From Betaproteobacteria bacterium (GTDB lineage: Bacteria > Pseudomonadota > Gammaproteobacteria > Burkholderiales > Thiobacillaceae), in contig VGVT01000004.1 in NCBI GenBank assembly GCA_016873935.1, forward strand, positions 26,494-90,493: a stretch of DNA of 64,000 bases. The letters run 5' to 3'. Each line of letters begins with the position of its first letter. Position 1 is the first letter of the stretch. The notes beneath the pieces are model-generated. The model did no database searches. It had not been told where the DNA came from and saw nothing but the letters and a program-made list of their open reading frames with translations. Shown piece after piece: positions 38,921-48,195 of the stretch. The position numbers and the translations under genes were made by a program.

Positions 38921-40846
38921 TCAGCCCGCGCGCCGGTGCGCGCGCAGGTGGAAGCGGCCGGGATCGACGGCGTCCAGCAACTCGCCTTCCAGCGGCATGG
39001 GGTCGCCGTTGAGGTCGCTGGCCAGGGCTTCGGCGGCCAGCGCCGCCCACACCAGACCGCGCGAACCCAGGCCCAGCAGGCCGTAGAGCCCGGGTAGGCG
39101 CGGCAGGTCGCGCGGCCGCGCGTCGTGGGGGAGCGCCTCGGACAGGTCGGGCAGCGCGCCCACCAGGGGCAGGCGGTCCGGCGTGGCGGCGCGGAAGCCG
39201 ACCCGGCCGCCCAGTTCATCGATCGAGAGGGCCGCTTCGGCGCCCGGCAGGATGCGCGCCAGGCGGGCCAGGTTGTCGGCGTGCTCCTCGCGGCGCGGGC
39301 TGCTCTCCAGATCGTAGGCATAGGAGGCGCCCAGACAGTGCACGCCGTCCAGCGCCGGGGTGAGATAGCCCTCCCGGCAAACGGCGTGGCGCGGCGCCGG
39401 CAGGCGGCCGGCGGGGACGTGACTGACCTGGCCGCGCACCGCCTGGACGGGCAGGCCGGCGGCCGCGTCGAGGGTCGTGGCGCGGGCGCCGGTGGCGAGG
39501 ATGAGGGTGGGGGTTTCGGTGAGGACCTCGCCGTCCGCGTCGAGCAGGCGCCATAGTCCGTCGCCTCGAGCCAGGCGGGCGACCGCGCGGCGGCCATGCC
39601 AGCTCGCCAGCGGCCGGCAGGCTTCCAGCTGGGCGCGGCAGAGGTCGGCCGGACTGGCCCAGCCACCGCCGGGAAACCACCAGCCGCCGAAGGCGGTGGC
39701 GTGGCCGATGTGCGCCGTTGCGGCCGCGCGATCCAGGAAGCGCACGTAGTCGGCCGGATAGGTGGCCGCCAGTTCGGCCTGCAGGGCTTCCTGCGCCGCG
39801 TCGCGGGCGACCTGCAGGACCCCGTCCAGGCGCCGGCGCGGCACCCGGCCGATCTCGTCGAGGCGGGTCCAGGTGCGTGTTCCGTAGAGGAAGCAGGCGC
39901 GGCTGAGGCGCGAGGCGAGGCTGTCATCGCGCGACAGCAGGGGACGCACGATACCCGCCAGATTGCCGGAGGCTTCAGCAGCCGGCTTTGCGTGGGTGTC
40001 GAGTACCCGCACCCGCCAGTCCCTGGCCACCAGCCGCTGGGCGATGGCGCAACCGGCCAGGCCGCCGCCGAGCACCACCGCATACCGCTCCGGCGGCGGC
40101 GACGCCGACGGCGCGGAGTCGGCATTGGCGGCATTGCGCGCGACGGCGAGTCGGCCCACCAGCATCTCCCGCTTGCGCGCGAAGCCGGGCCGCTTTTCCG
40201 TGGCGAAGCCGGCTTCGGCCAGGGCCGCGCGCACGCCGCCGGCGACGCACCAGGTGGCCAGACTGGCATCGGGCGCGGCAAGTTGGGCGCAACGGCGGAA
40301 CAGGGCTTCGGACCACATCTCCGGATTCTTCGCGGGATCGAAGCCGTCCAGGTAGAAGGCATCGACGCGGGCCCGCAGTCGCGCGAGGCTGTCGCCGGCA
40401 TCGCCGAGCATGAGGCTGAGCACCACGCGGCCGGAGGCGAATTCCAGCCGATGGAAGCCCGGTGTGAGCACCGGCCAGGAGCGCCGCAGGGCATCGGCGA
40501 GGAAGCTGAAATCCGGCCAGAGCCGGTGCAGGCGATGCAGGTCGTCGATGCCGAGGGGGTGACGTTCCGTGGCCAGATAGTGCAGGTGGCGGCAGCGCCC
40601 GGGATCGGCGCGCCAGGCCGCCCAGGTGGCGAGGAAGTTGAGGCCGGCACCGAAGCCGTTCTCCAGGATGACGAAGCGTTGCCGCCGCTGCCAGCGCGCC
40701 GGCAGATCGTTGCCGCCAAGGAAGACGTGCAGCGCCTGGCCGGGGCCGCCGTCGCTGGAATGGTAGACGTCGCCGTGCATCTCCGAGCGTGGCGTGCCAT
40801 CCGGCGCGAAGCCCAGGCGGGCGGGTTGCAGGGGGACGAAGGCCAT
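38921..40846 (-). CDS. mnmC: Bifunctional tRNA 5-methylaminomethyl-2-thiouridine biosynthesis protein
   Basis: 641-aa two-domain enzyme acting on wobble U34. The C-terminal FAD-dependent oxidoreductase removes the carboxymethyl group from cmnm5s2U, and the N-terminal SAM methyltransferase then makes mnm5s2U. The methyltransferase domain (about 1-240) shows ENGFGAGLNFL and YLDGFDPAKNPEMW. The FAD domain (about 255-640) begins VVLGGGLAGCAIA and ends near GLLGLGSRGLVWA. Both halves look intact. It is convergent with the sigma-54 activator gene and 12 bases downstream of hslO. Confidence 0.95.
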   Translation of the reverse strand: MAFVPLQPARLGFAPDGTPRSEMHGDVYHSSDGGPGQALHVFLGGNDLPARWQRRQRFVILENGFGAGLNFLATWAAWRADPGRCRHLHYLATERHPLGIDDLHRLHRLWPDFSFLADALRRSWPVLTPGFHRLEFASGRVVLSLMLGDAGDSLARLRARVDAFYLDGFDPAKNPEMWSEALFRRCAQLAAPDASLATWCVAGGVRAALAEAGFATEKRPGFARKREMLVGRLAVARNAANADSAPSASPPPERYAVVLGGGLAGCAIAQRLVARDWRVRVLDTHAKPAAEASGNLAGIVRPLLSRDDSLASRLSRACFLYGTRTWTRLDEIGRVPRRRLDGVLQVARDAAQEALQAELAATYPADYVRFLDRAAATAHIGHATAFGGWWFPGGGWASPADLCRAQLEACRPLASWHGRRAVARLARGDGLWRLLDADGEVLTETPTLILATGARATTLDAAAGLPVQAVRGQVSHVPAGRLPAPRHAVCREGYLTPALDGVHCLGASYAYDLESSPRREEHADNLARLARILPGAEAALSIDELGGRVGFRAATPDRLPLVGALPDLSEALPHDARPRDLPRLPGLYGLLGLGSRGLVWAALAAEALASDLNGDPMPLEGELLDAVDPGRFHLRAHRRAG

Positions 40847-40858
40847 CGCCGGACGAGC

Positions 40859-41764
40859 TCAGTGCATGCGCTGGACGGGGGCCGCGAAGAGCGCCTCCAG
40901 GGCGGCCGCGTCGAAAAGGTATTCGTGGTTGCAGAGGTCGTCGCGCACACGCACCTCGCCCTTCTCGGCCAGGATGGCGTCGCATTCCGCGCGCCCCAGG
41001 CTGCGCAGCATGGCGTGGATTTTCTCGGGGTCCCTGGGGCAGTGGTGGCTGACGGGGCGCGCCGCGAACACGCGCACCTCCTCCTCGGGGAACAGCCGGC
41101 GCAGCAGATCCAGCGGCGCCTGGCCGAGCAGCTCGCCCGGCGTCAGCGTGGCGAGCAGGTGCAGCACGCGGTTCCAGCCATCCGCGTCGCGGCGGTCGGC
41201 CTCGGGCAGCTTCTGCAACAGCAGGCCGGCGGCGCGGCGGTCGTCGGCGGCCAGCAGCACCCGGGTGGGCTGTTGCTCGGATTGGTTGAGGTAGTGCTCG
41301 AAAATCGCGGCGATGCTTTCCCCCTCGAGGGGGACCATGCTCTGGTAGGGGGTGCGCATGCCGGCGGCGTCCAGGGTCAGCAGCAGCTGGCCGTCGCCCA
41401 GCAGGGCACGGGCCGGGATGCCGTCCGGCACCTCTTCGGCGCCGGTGCGGGCCATGCCACGCAGGCGCAGGCGTTCGTCGCAGTCCAGCACCAGCAGGTT
41501 GACCCCGCCGTCGCCGCGCAACTGGAAGGTCATGCGCCCGGGTTGTTTGAGGTTGGCGCTGATCAGGCTGGTGACGGCGCTCATTTCACCCAGTAGCGCG
41601 CGCACGCCGGGCGGATAGTCGCGGCCGGCGAGCAGCGCGTGCCAGGCGCGGTCCAGCGACACCACGGCGCCGCGGATATCCAGGTGCTCGAACATGAAGG
41701 GTTGCACGCAATCGCCGTGCGGGTCTGCCGCGGGGCGGGCGGCGGGCTTGCTCTGGCCGGTCAT
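40859..41764 (-). CDS. hslO: Hsp33 family chaperone HslO with altered zinc site
   Basis: 301-aa redox-regulated holdase. The N-terminal core (about 20-235) is normal for Hsp33. The C-terminal switch normally binds zinc with CxC and CxxC. Here the aligned positions read HHCPRD and RDDLCNHEYLF: the first and last cysteines are kept, while the second and third are Arg and Asp. With two ligands missing, the usual zinc and disulfide switch is probably lost. The flanking LRSLGRAECDAILAEKGEV is typical, so the alignment is firm. This could be a natural variant or constitutive form. Confidence 0.88.
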   Translation of the reverse strand: MTGQSKPAARPAADPHGDCVQPFMFEHLDIRGAVVSLDRAWHALLAGRDYPPGVRALLGEMSAVTSLISANLKQPGRMTFQLRGDGGVNLLVLDCDERLRLRGMARTGAEEVPDGIPARALLGDGQLLLTLDAAGMRTPYQSMVPLEGESIAAIFEHYLNQSEQQPTRVLLAADDRRAAGLLLQKLPEADRRDADGWNRVLHLLATLTPGELLGQAPLDLLRRLFPEEEVRVFAARPVSHHCPRDPEKIHAMLRSLGRAECDAILAEKGEVRVRDDLCNHEYLFDAAALEALFAAPVQRMH

Positions 41765-41777
41765 GGTGTCATCCCGC

Positions 41778-42320
41778 TCATGCGCCGGGTTTCAGCCGGG
41801 CGGCATGCCGCTGTATGAATTTGGCGAGCTTCGGTGCGACCACGTACACGCAGTAAGGCTGCCGCGGGTTGTGCTCGAAATAGCGCTGGTGGTAGTCCTC
41901 CGCCGGCCAGAACCTTGCGGCGGCGGCGACTTCGGTGACGATGGGGCGGTCGAACACCCGCCTGGCGGCAAGCTCGGCGATGACCTCGAGCGCCGTCGCC
42001 CGCTGTGCCTCGTCGTGCCAGAAGATGGCGGAGCGGTACTGGCTGCCGACGTCATTGCCCTGGCGGTTGAGGGTGGTGGGATCGTGCAGTTCGAAGAAGA
42101 TGTCGAGCAGGTCCCGGAAGGCGATGCGGTCGGCGTCGAAGCGGACCTGCACGACCTCGGCGTGGCCGCTGTCGCCGGCACACACCTCCTGGTAGGTTGG
42201 ATGGTCGGTGGCGCCGCCCATGTAGCCGGAGACGGCCTCCTCCACCCCCTCCAGGCGGTTGAAGGCGCTTTCCAGGCACCAGAAGCAGCCACCGGCCAGG
42301 GTGGCGGTTTGCGGGTTCAC
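41778..42320 (-). CDS. msrA: Peptide-methionine (S)-S-oxide reductase MsrA
   Basis: 180-aa repair enzyme that reduces methionine-S-sulfoxide. The catalytic GGCFWCLE places the nucleophile at Cys12, followed by VSGYMGG and QVRFDADRIAF. The conserved YHQRYFEHNP near the end is present. The GTG start at 42320 has AGGGA upstream and gives the normal short N-terminus; an ATG at 42395 would add 25 unlikely residues and enter the divergent promoter region. It lies 13 bases upstream of hslO. Confidence 0.95.
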   Translation of the reverse strand: MNPQTATLAGGCFWCLESAFNRLEGVEEAVSGYMGGATDHPTYQEVCAGDSGHAEVVQVRFDADRIAFRDLLDIFFELHDPTTLNRQGNDVGSQYRSAIFWHDEAQRATALEVIAELAARRVFDRPIVTEVAAAARFWPAEDYHQRYFEHNPRQPYCVYVVAPKLAKFIQRHAARLKPGA

Positions 42321-42417
42321 GTGGTATCCCTCATGCGTTGACGAATATGAGCGGGACCTGATATTCAGGTTCCGCCGCAGCTTGCCGATAGACATTCACA
42401 TTTTCGCATTCTTCGCC

Positions 42418-43689
42418 ATGAACGATCAGGAACAGCGCATCGCCATCGACCGTGTCCGCGTCGGCATGTACGTGCAACTCGATGACTGGATGGGGCATCC
42501 CTTCCTGTTCAGCAGCTTCAAGATCCGCAACGAGAAACAACTGCAGGTCCTGCGTTCTCTGGGCCTGAAGGAAATCCTCTACCTGCCGGACAAAAGCAAC
42601 GTCGCGCCGCTGCCGCCGGCGGCGCCGAAGACGGACGAGCCCGAATCCCCCGCGCCGGATCCGGAAGTGCTGGCCATGTGGCAGGAAAAACGCCAGCGCC
42701 GCGAGCAGCTGGCGAAGCAGCGCGAAGCCTATGGACGCTGCGAGAAGAAGTTCAACTCGGGCATGTCCACGGTCAAGGGCTTGCTGCGCAACCTCTTCGC
42801 CCGCCCGCAGGAATCGCTGGAACAGGCCCGCGTGCTGATCACCGACATGGTGGATTCCCTGCTCTCGGAAAAGGACGTGCTGATCCACCTGATGAACGCG
42901 AAGAGTGGCGACGAGGGCAGCTATTACCATGCCCTCAACGTCACCATGCTGTCCCTCATGCTGGCCAAGGAAGCAGGTTTCAGCGCCGAGGAGATGCGCG
43001 CCCTGGGGCAGGGCGCCCTGTTGCACGACGTCGGCAAGGAGAAGGTACCCAGCCAGGTGCTGATGAAGAAAACCGCGTGGACGGCGGCGGAGCGCAATTT
43101 CTACCAGCAGCACGTGCTCTACGGGGTGGAGATGGCCGCCCGCCTGCCGGGCCTGCCGGCGGGCGCCCTGGAGGTGATCGCCATGCACCACGAGACCCTG
43201 GATGGCGGGGGCTTCCCCAATCATCTGAGCGGCGCGCGCATCGGCCGCTTCGCGCGCGTCGCCACCATCGCCAATGCCTTCGACAACTACTGCAACCACC
43301 TCAACCCTGCGGACTCCCTGACCCCCGCCGAAGCGCTCTCGCACATGTTCAGGAAGGAGAAGGAGAAGTACGACCCCGGCCTCATGCAGCACTTCATCCG
43401 CTGTCTTGGTGTGTATCCGCCGGGCAGCGTGGTTCGCCTGAGCAACGACGCCATCGGCCTGGTGGTAAGCGTCAACACCGGGCAACTGCTGCATCCCACG
43501 CTGCTGTTGTACGACCCGGCGGTGCCCAAGGAGGAGGCCCTGCTGCTGAACATGGCGGAGGAGCCGGAGCTGTCGATCGTCGCCACCCTGCGGCCGGCGC
43601 AACTGGCGCCGGAGGTGTTCGATTACCTCAGCCCGCGCAGCCGCATCAGCTATTACTCCGAAGGACGCGACGGCGCTCAGGCAGGCTGA
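42418..43689 (+). CDS. HD-GYP domain protein (predicted c-di-GMP phosphodiesterase)
   Basis: 423-aa cytosolic protein. The N-terminal DUF3391-type region (about 5-130; RVRVGMYVQLD) precedes an HD-GYP domain (about 160-340). The metal residues are present: YYHALNVT, LLHDVGKEKVP, QHVLYG and MHHETLDGGGFPNHL. The GYP Tyr is replaced by Phe, a change seen in active members of the family. It probably hydrolyses c-di-GMP to GMP. The start 42418 (MNDQEQRIAID) fits the DUF3391 beginning. Its last 13 bases overlap the convergent M20 gene. Confidence 0.9.
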   Translation: MNDQEQRIAIDRVRVGMYVQLDDWMGHPFLFSSFKIRNEKQLQVLRSLGLKEILYLPDKSNVAPLPPAAPKTDEPESPAPDPEVLAMWQEKRQRREQLAKQREAYGRCEKKFNSGMSTVKGLLRNLFARPQESLEQARVLITDMVDSLLSEKDVLIHLMNAKSGDEGSYYHALNVTMLSLMLAKEAGFSAEEMRALGQGALLHDVGKEKVPSQVLMKKTAWTAAERNFYQQHVLYGVEMAARLPGLPAGALEVIAMHHETLDGGGFPNHLSGARIGRFARVATIANAFDNYCNHLNPADSLTPAEALSHMFRKEKEKYDPGLMQHFIRCLGVYPPGSVVRLSNDAIGLVVSVNTGQLLHPTLLLYDPAVPKEEALLLNMAEEPELSIVATLRPAQLAPEVFDYLSPRSRISYYSEGRDGAQAG

Positions 43690-44849
43690 AGCAGTGTCTC
43701 CACCAGCCGCACCCAGTAGCTGGCACCGAGGGGAAGGATGTCGTCGTTGAAGTCGTAGCGGGGGTTGTGCAGCATGCAGCCGCCCTCGGCCAGGCCGTTG
43801 CCGATCCACACGTAGCAGCCGGGCTTCTCGCGCAGCATGTAGGCGAAATCCTCGGCGCCCATCGAAGGCTTCATGTCGAGGCGCACGTTGTCGCTCCCCA
43901 CCAGATCGGCGAGCACCGCCTGGCAGCGTGCGGCCTCGGCGGCGTCGTTGACGCTGGGCGGGTAGCCGCGCCGGTAATCGAGGCTGGCCTGAACCCCGTG
44001 CGCGGCGGCGATGCCGGCGCACAGGCGTTCCATCGCCGCCTCGATGGCATCCTCCACCTCGGGGCGGAAGGCGCGCACCGTGCCGCCGATGCGCGCCTCG
44101 CCCGGAATCACGTTGTAGGCCTCGCCGCCCGCCAGGAAACGGGTGACGGAGAGCACGGCCGCGTCGAGGGGATCGAGGCTGCGGCTGACCACGGTTTGCA
44201 AGGCCTGCACGAGAGCCGCGCCGGCGACGAGGGGGTCGCGTCCCTGCTGCGGCATGGCGGCGTGGGCGCCATGGCCCTTGAGCAGGATGTCGAACTGGTC
44301 GGCGCAGGCCATCACCGGCCCCGCGTGCACGGCGAACTGTCCCGCCGGCAGGCCGGGCCAGTTGTGCATGCCGTAGACGGCTTCCACCGGGAAGCGCGCG
44401 AACAGACCCTGCTCGATCATCACCCGGGCGCCGCCGTCGGTTTCCTCGGCGGGCTGGAAGATGAACACCACCGTGCCCTCGAAGTCGCCGTGCGCGGCAA
44501 GGTATTCCGCCGCTCCCAGCAGCATGGCGGTATGCCCATCATGGCCACAGGCGTGCATGCGGCCTTCATGCCGCGAACGGTGCGGGAACAGGTTCAGCTC
44601 GTGCACCGGCAGCGCGTCCATGTCGGCGCGCAGGGCGATGGCGCGGCCTGTGTCGCCGCGCCGCAGCACGCCGACCACGCCGGTGCCTGCCAGGCCGCGA
44701 TGCGTCTCGATGCCGCGCGCCGAAAGGAAGTCCGCCACCTTGCCGGCGGTGCGGTGCTCGTCGAAAGCGAGTTCCGGATGGGCGTGCAGATCGTGGCGCA
44801 AAGCCACCAACTGCTCGCGCGCGGCCTGGATGCGCGGCAACACGTTCAT
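43677..44849 (-). CDS. M20 family amidohydrolase (hippurate hydrolase-like)
   Basis: 390-aa zinc peptidase-fold amidohydrolase that removes acyl groups from amino acids. Metal-binding motifs are LRADMDALPV, MHACGHDGHTAMLLGAAEYL and EETDGGARVMIEQG, with a dimerisation lid domain near 190-305. The C-terminal SMGAEDFAYMLREKPG is typical of hippurate hydrolases and aminoacylases. The precise substrate is not determined. ATG 44849 overlaps the stop of the SirB2 gene (ATGA). Confidence 0.92.
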   Translation of the reverse strand: MNVLPRIQAAREQLVALRHDLHAHPELAFDEHRTAGKVADFLSARGIETHRGLAGTGVVGVLRRGDTGRAIALRADMDALPVHELNLFPHRSRHEGRMHACGHDGHTAMLLGAAEYLAAHGDFEGTVVFIFQPAEETDGGARVMIEQGLFARFPVEAVYGMHNWPGLPAGQFAVHAGPVMACADQFDILLKGHGAHAAMPQQGRDPLVAGAALVQALQTVVSRSLDPLDAAVLSVTRFLAGGEAYNVIPGEARIGGTVRAFRPEVEDAIEAAMERLCAGIAAAHGVQASLDYRRGYPPSVNDAAEAARCQAVLADLVGSDNVRLDMKPSMGAEDFAYMLREKPGCYVWIGNGLAEGGCMLHNPRYDFNDDILPLGASYWVRLVETLLQPA

Positions 44850-45229
44850 GACATGCCCGGCACGGCCTGCTTGGTCACGGCGACCGCGACGATGTAGGCG
44901 AACACTCCCAGGGCGGCGATGAAGGCCTTGATGCGCAGCGCCCTGGTCGCGCCCCGCTTGAGGGCGATCGTGCCGAGGCCGATGTAGGCCAGCAGGCCGA
45001 CGATCTTGGCGAGTATCCAGGGCTGCTGCATGGGGTTCAGGCCGCCCACCACCAGCATGGCGATCGCCGCCAGCAGCAGCAGGCTGTCGTTCATGTGGGG
45101 CACCACCCGCACCCATCGTTCCCTCAGGCGCGGCGACTCCCGCATCATCCAGAAACCGCGCAGCAGAAACAGCAGCAGGGTGATGACAACGGTGACGGCG
45201 TGCAGGCCGCGCAGCAGTGCGTAATCCAT
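44846..45229 (-). CDS. SirB2 family membrane protein
   Basis: 127-aa membrane protein with four helices (about 4-25, 45-62, 68-88 and 100-120). It matches the SirB/SirB2 family by its HAVTVVITLLLFLLRGFWMM and PWILAKIVGLLAYIGLG segments. The function is unknown; it was once thought to regulate siderophore or invasion genes. It is coupled to the M20 amidohydrolase gene by a 4-base overlap. Confidence 0.88.
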   Translation of the reverse strand: MDYALLRGLHAVTVVITLLLFLLRGFWMMRESPRLRERWVRVVPHMNDSLLLLAAIAMLVVGGLNPMQQPWILAKIVGLLAYIGLGTIALKRGATRALRIKAFIAALGVFAYIVAVAVTKQAVPGMS

Positions 45230-45287
45230 GATGAACGGGCAAGGGGAATCGGGCCGTCCATCTTACCCCGGAAGCCGCGCGCGGCGG

Positions 45288-45536
45288 CTATTGCGGCTGG
45301 AAAGTGCGCTCGATCGCGGCCACCAGGGTTTTCACGTCATGCGTCGTGAGTTTCGGGTAGGCCTCGTGCACGACGCGATGGGCCAGATAGTCCATCGGGC
45401 TGTTGGCCCACTCGTTGGTGGCATGGAAGAAATGGTCGATGCGACCCCGCGCGTCGTCGAAGATGGCGCGCAGGTGGGGATGGCGCCGCCGCTCGTTATG
45501 AAAAACCCCGTGCTTGTCCTGGAACGTGCCCATCAT
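45288..45536 (-). CDS. Small conserved-looking hypothetical protein
   Basis: 82-aa (or 81-aa) soluble protein not assigned to a family. It is rich in His and charged residues: HNERRRHPHLRAIFDD, a middle FHATNEWANSPMDYLA segment and a C-terminal helix LTTHDVKTLVAAIERTF. A GAGGAG ribosome site favours the second ATG at 45533 over 45536. The codon pattern is native. Confidence 0.6.
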   Translation of the reverse strand: MMGTFQDKHGVFHNERRRHPHLRAIFDDARGRIDHFFHATNEWANSPMDYLAHRVVHEAYPKLTTHDVKTLVAAIERTFQPQ

Positions 45537-45625
45537 GGTCTCCTCACTCTATGTTTGGCGTCGGCGGATGCACCACCGCCCTTTCATGATAGTGGTTTTT
45601 TCAAGCGATTGAAGGGCTTACGTGT

Positions 45626-46021
45626 TTAACCGGTTTCCTCCGCTTCGACGTACAGCCAGCGCCCGTCGATCCGTGTGAAGCGGCTGTTTTCCTCCAGGCG
45701 ATGCGCCTTGCCGTCGATCTTGTAGCGCGCCAGAAAGGCGACGCGGGCGTGGTCGGCATCCAGCACCTCGTGTTTGCGTACCTTGAGACCCAGCCAGCCC
45801 ACCCGCCCATCGCGATCGAGGCCCAGTTCCGCCGGTCGGGTGCGCGGATGCCAGGTGTCCAGCAGATAAGCCTCCTCGCCTAAAACATAAGCGCTGTAGC
45901 GCGAGCGCATGAGCGCCAGCGCGTCCGGCGGCTGGCGCTCGCCGCGCAGGTAGGGCGCGCAGCAGCGGGCCAGCTCCAGGCCGGAGCCGCAGGGGCAGGG
46001 GATGGACGTGACGGAGGTCAT
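45626..46021 (-). CDS. YchJ family SEC-C motif protein
   Basis: 131-aa protein of the YchJ (UPF0225) family. The N-terminal SEC-C zinc motif is PCPCGSGLELARCCAPYL. An NTF2-like domain follows (ALMRSRYSAYVLGEEAYLLDTWHPRTRP, ending EENSRFTRIDGRWLYVEA). The family is related to SecA C-terminal motifs; its role is unknown. The start 46021 (MTSVTSIPC) is the usual one. Confidence 0.92.
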   Translation of the reverse strand: MTSVTSIPCPCGSGLELARCCAPYLRGERQPPDALALMRSRYSAYVLGEEAYLLDTWHPRTRPAELGLDRDGRVGWLGLKVRKHEVLDADHARVAFLARYKIDGKAHRLEENSRFTRIDGRWLYVEAEETG

Positions 46022-46189
46022 TCGCGTGCTGTGCCGTTCGTGTTTCCATTTTGTCGGTCATGTCCATCACCCTCCGCAAGGCGGACAGCGTATGGACCAG
46101 ACAGGTTCTGATGCAGTGCCGCCGGAGAGCATAATGCCCTCCTGATCCAGCCTGATTTTCATCCATTTCTCATCCGGGAGCCGACCACC

Positions 46190-47710
46190 ATGTATTCCCC
46201 CTTGTTCCGGCACAAGCCAAGCCCTGTTTCCGCGCGCCAGTCCTGGACGCTGCTGCCACTCCTGCTGGCCCTGGGCCTGAGCGGCTGCGCCACCCAGGAT
46301 TACGTGCGCCAGGAGGTGGGCCAATACAACGACCGCGTGCAGGGCATGGAATCCTGGTTCAAGGCCATCGAGCTGGGCCTGGACACCCAGGCCAAGCGCA
46401 TCCGCGAAGCGGAAATGCGCGCCGACCGGCTGGAGCGCGATGCCGCCGAGAGCGGCAAGCTGTTGCGCGAAACCCGCGGCGAACTGACGGTCGGCGCGCA
46501 GCGCATGCAGGCGCTGGCGGCGGATCAGGCGGCCACGGGCCGGCGTCTCGACAGCCTGGATCGTCAGGTGGCGACCGACCTGGCCGCCGTCAACCAGCGT
46601 CTGCAAAGCACCACGGCCGACGCTGCGCGTGCCCATCGCCGGCTGGATACGCAGGAGGCCCGCCTGGAGGCCGCCGATACCCGCGTTTCCTCTGCCCTCG
46701 CCAGCCTGGGTGCAACCGGACAGCGCCTCGTCGCCCTGGAAAACCAGTTGGCCGCCATGCCGGGGGCACCTGCCCCGGCGGTCGCACCGGCCGCGCCCGC
46801 ATCCGCTGCGACGGAACAGCCCACGCCGGCCGTGGCGCAGGTCGTGACGCCGAGCGTAGCGGTGGCGGCTGACGCGCAGACCGCGGCCTTGCAAGGCCTG
46901 ATTATTGATCTTCAGCGCAAGATCGAGCAGCAGCATGCCACCCTGGATGCCCTGACGGCGCGCCTGGGCGGCGTCGAGTCCGGATTGACCGAACAGGGCC
47001 GCGGCGGTGCCGATCGGCAAGCCGCCATGCAGACGACCAACGCCACCCTGGCCGATCTGCGCGCCGATCTCACGCGCCTGCGCGGCGAGAGCGAAGAGCA
47101 GGCGCGGGCCATCGCGCGTATCGACCAGAAGATGGGCGGTCTTGGCCAGGACCTCGCCAGCGCCCGCCAACGCGTGGAGCAGGGCGAGAAGGCTCTGGCG
47201 GACTCAGGCCTGCGCCTGACGATGGTGCAGGAGCTGGTGACCAAGCAGGGTGAGCGCCTGGCGCAAAGCGAAAGCGCCTACGGCCAGGTGTCGGTCACCG
47301 CGCGGGAGGCGCTCGACCGCGCCATGCAGGCGGGCAGGCTGGCGGAAGGCAAGATCGTCTATGAAGCGACCCTGACCGACGAGGTCACGCATTTTGCCCT
47401 CAATGAGGCCCGCCTTAACGCCGAGTCCAGAAAACAGCTGGATGAGTTCTCCGCCCAGCTCAAGGCGGAGAACCGCGGCGCCTTCATCGAGATCCAGGGC
47501 CATACCGACAATCTGGGCGCGGCCGAGGCCAACCAGCGCCTCGCGCAGCGGCGCGCCATGGCGGTGCGCGACTATCTGCATCAGGAGGCGGGTATCCCCC
47601 TGAATCTTCTCGCGGTTGCGGCTTACGGCTCCAGCCGCCCGGTGGCCGACAACGCTTCGCGTGAGGGGCGCGCCAAGAATCGGCGCGTGGTGCTGGTCGT
47701 CCTGCGCTGA
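46190..47710 (+). CDS. OmpA-family lipoprotein with long coiled coil
   Basis: 506-aa envelope protein. A lipoprotein signal ends in LSGC, with lipidation at Cys33. A long heptad-rich region (about 45-190) is followed by an Ala/Pro-rich linker (190-230) and a second coiled coil (240-370). An OmpA/MotB peptidoglycan-binding domain forms the last about 110 residues (FIEIQGHTDNLGAAEANQRLAQRRA, NRRVVLVV). It probably bridges the outer membrane to the cell wall with an extended helical rod. No Pal or Tol genes adjoin it. Confidence 0.88.
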   Translation: MYSPLFRHKPSPVSARQSWTLLPLLLALGLSGCATQDYVRQEVGQYNDRVQGMESWFKAIELGLDTQAKRIREAEMRADRLERDAAESGKLLRETRGELTVGAQRMQALAADQAATGRRLDSLDRQVATDLAAVNQRLQSTTADAARAHRRLDTQEARLEAADTRVSSALASLGATGQRLVALENQLAAMPGAPAPAVAPAAPASAATEQPTPAVAQVVTPSVAVAADAQTAALQGLIIDLQRKIEQQHATLDALTARLGGVESGLTEQGRGGADRQAAMQTTNATLADLRADLTRLRGESEEQARAIARIDQKMGGLGQDLASARQRVEQGEKALADSGLRLTMVQELVTKQGERLAQSESAYGQVSVTAREALDRAMQAGRLAEGKIVYEATLTDEVTHFALNEARLNAESRKQLDEFSAQLKAENRGAFIEIQGHTDNLGAAEANQRLAQRRAMAVRDYLHQEAGIPLNLLAVAAYGSSRPVADNASREGRAKNRRVVLVVLR

Positions 47711-47718
47711 GCCAAGCC

Positions 47719-48195
47719 CTAGCGGGTTGCGCTCAGCCGCCGGTCGGCGTAACGGTTGCGGGCCAGTTCGGCGAGGTCCGGCGGCATGGCTTTCAAGTTG
47801 CGCTGAATTTCCTGCTCGCCCAGGCGGTGCCCGTATTCCTTGGCCAGACAGAACCAGTGATGCGCGGCCATGCGGTCCTGCCGGTCGCCCTTGCGATGCA
47901 GGAACAACTGGCCGAGGGCGTAATAGGCGTCGGCGAAGCCCTGATCGGCTGAGCGGGCATACCAGTACGCGGCAAGCAGGTCGTCCCGCTCCACACCCTG
48001 GCCCTCTTCGTGGAGCAGGCCCAGCATGTACTGGGCTTCGCGATCGCCCCGCTCGGCAAAGACCCTGAATTCGCGCGCGGCCTTGTCGTAGTCGCCGCTG
48101 GAGTAGGCGCTCATGCCTTCGTCCACACCGGCGTGGGCGAGCGCCGCGACGGATAGAAGCAGGCAGGTGAGAATGAAGCGAATGTGTAAGCGCAT
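47719..48195 (-). CDS. Secreted Sel1-like repeat protein
   Basis: 158-aa periplasmic protein with a signal peptide (about 1-22, ALAHA) and three Sel1/TPR-type repeats: YSSGDYDKAAREFRVFAE, EAQYMLGLLHEEGQGV and DAYYALGQLFLHRKGDRQD. Sel1 repeats mediate protein contacts; no partner is apparent. It is convergent with the OmpA-family gene, with 8 bases between the stops. Confidence 0.86.
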   Translation of the reverse strand: MRLHIRFILTCLLLSVAALAHAGVDEGMSAYSSGDYDKAAREFRVFAERGDREAQYMLGLLHEEGQGVERDDLLAAYWYARSADQGFADAYYALGQLFLHRKGDRQDRMAAHHWFCLAKEYGHRLGEQEIQRNLKAMPPDLAELARNRYADRRLSATR

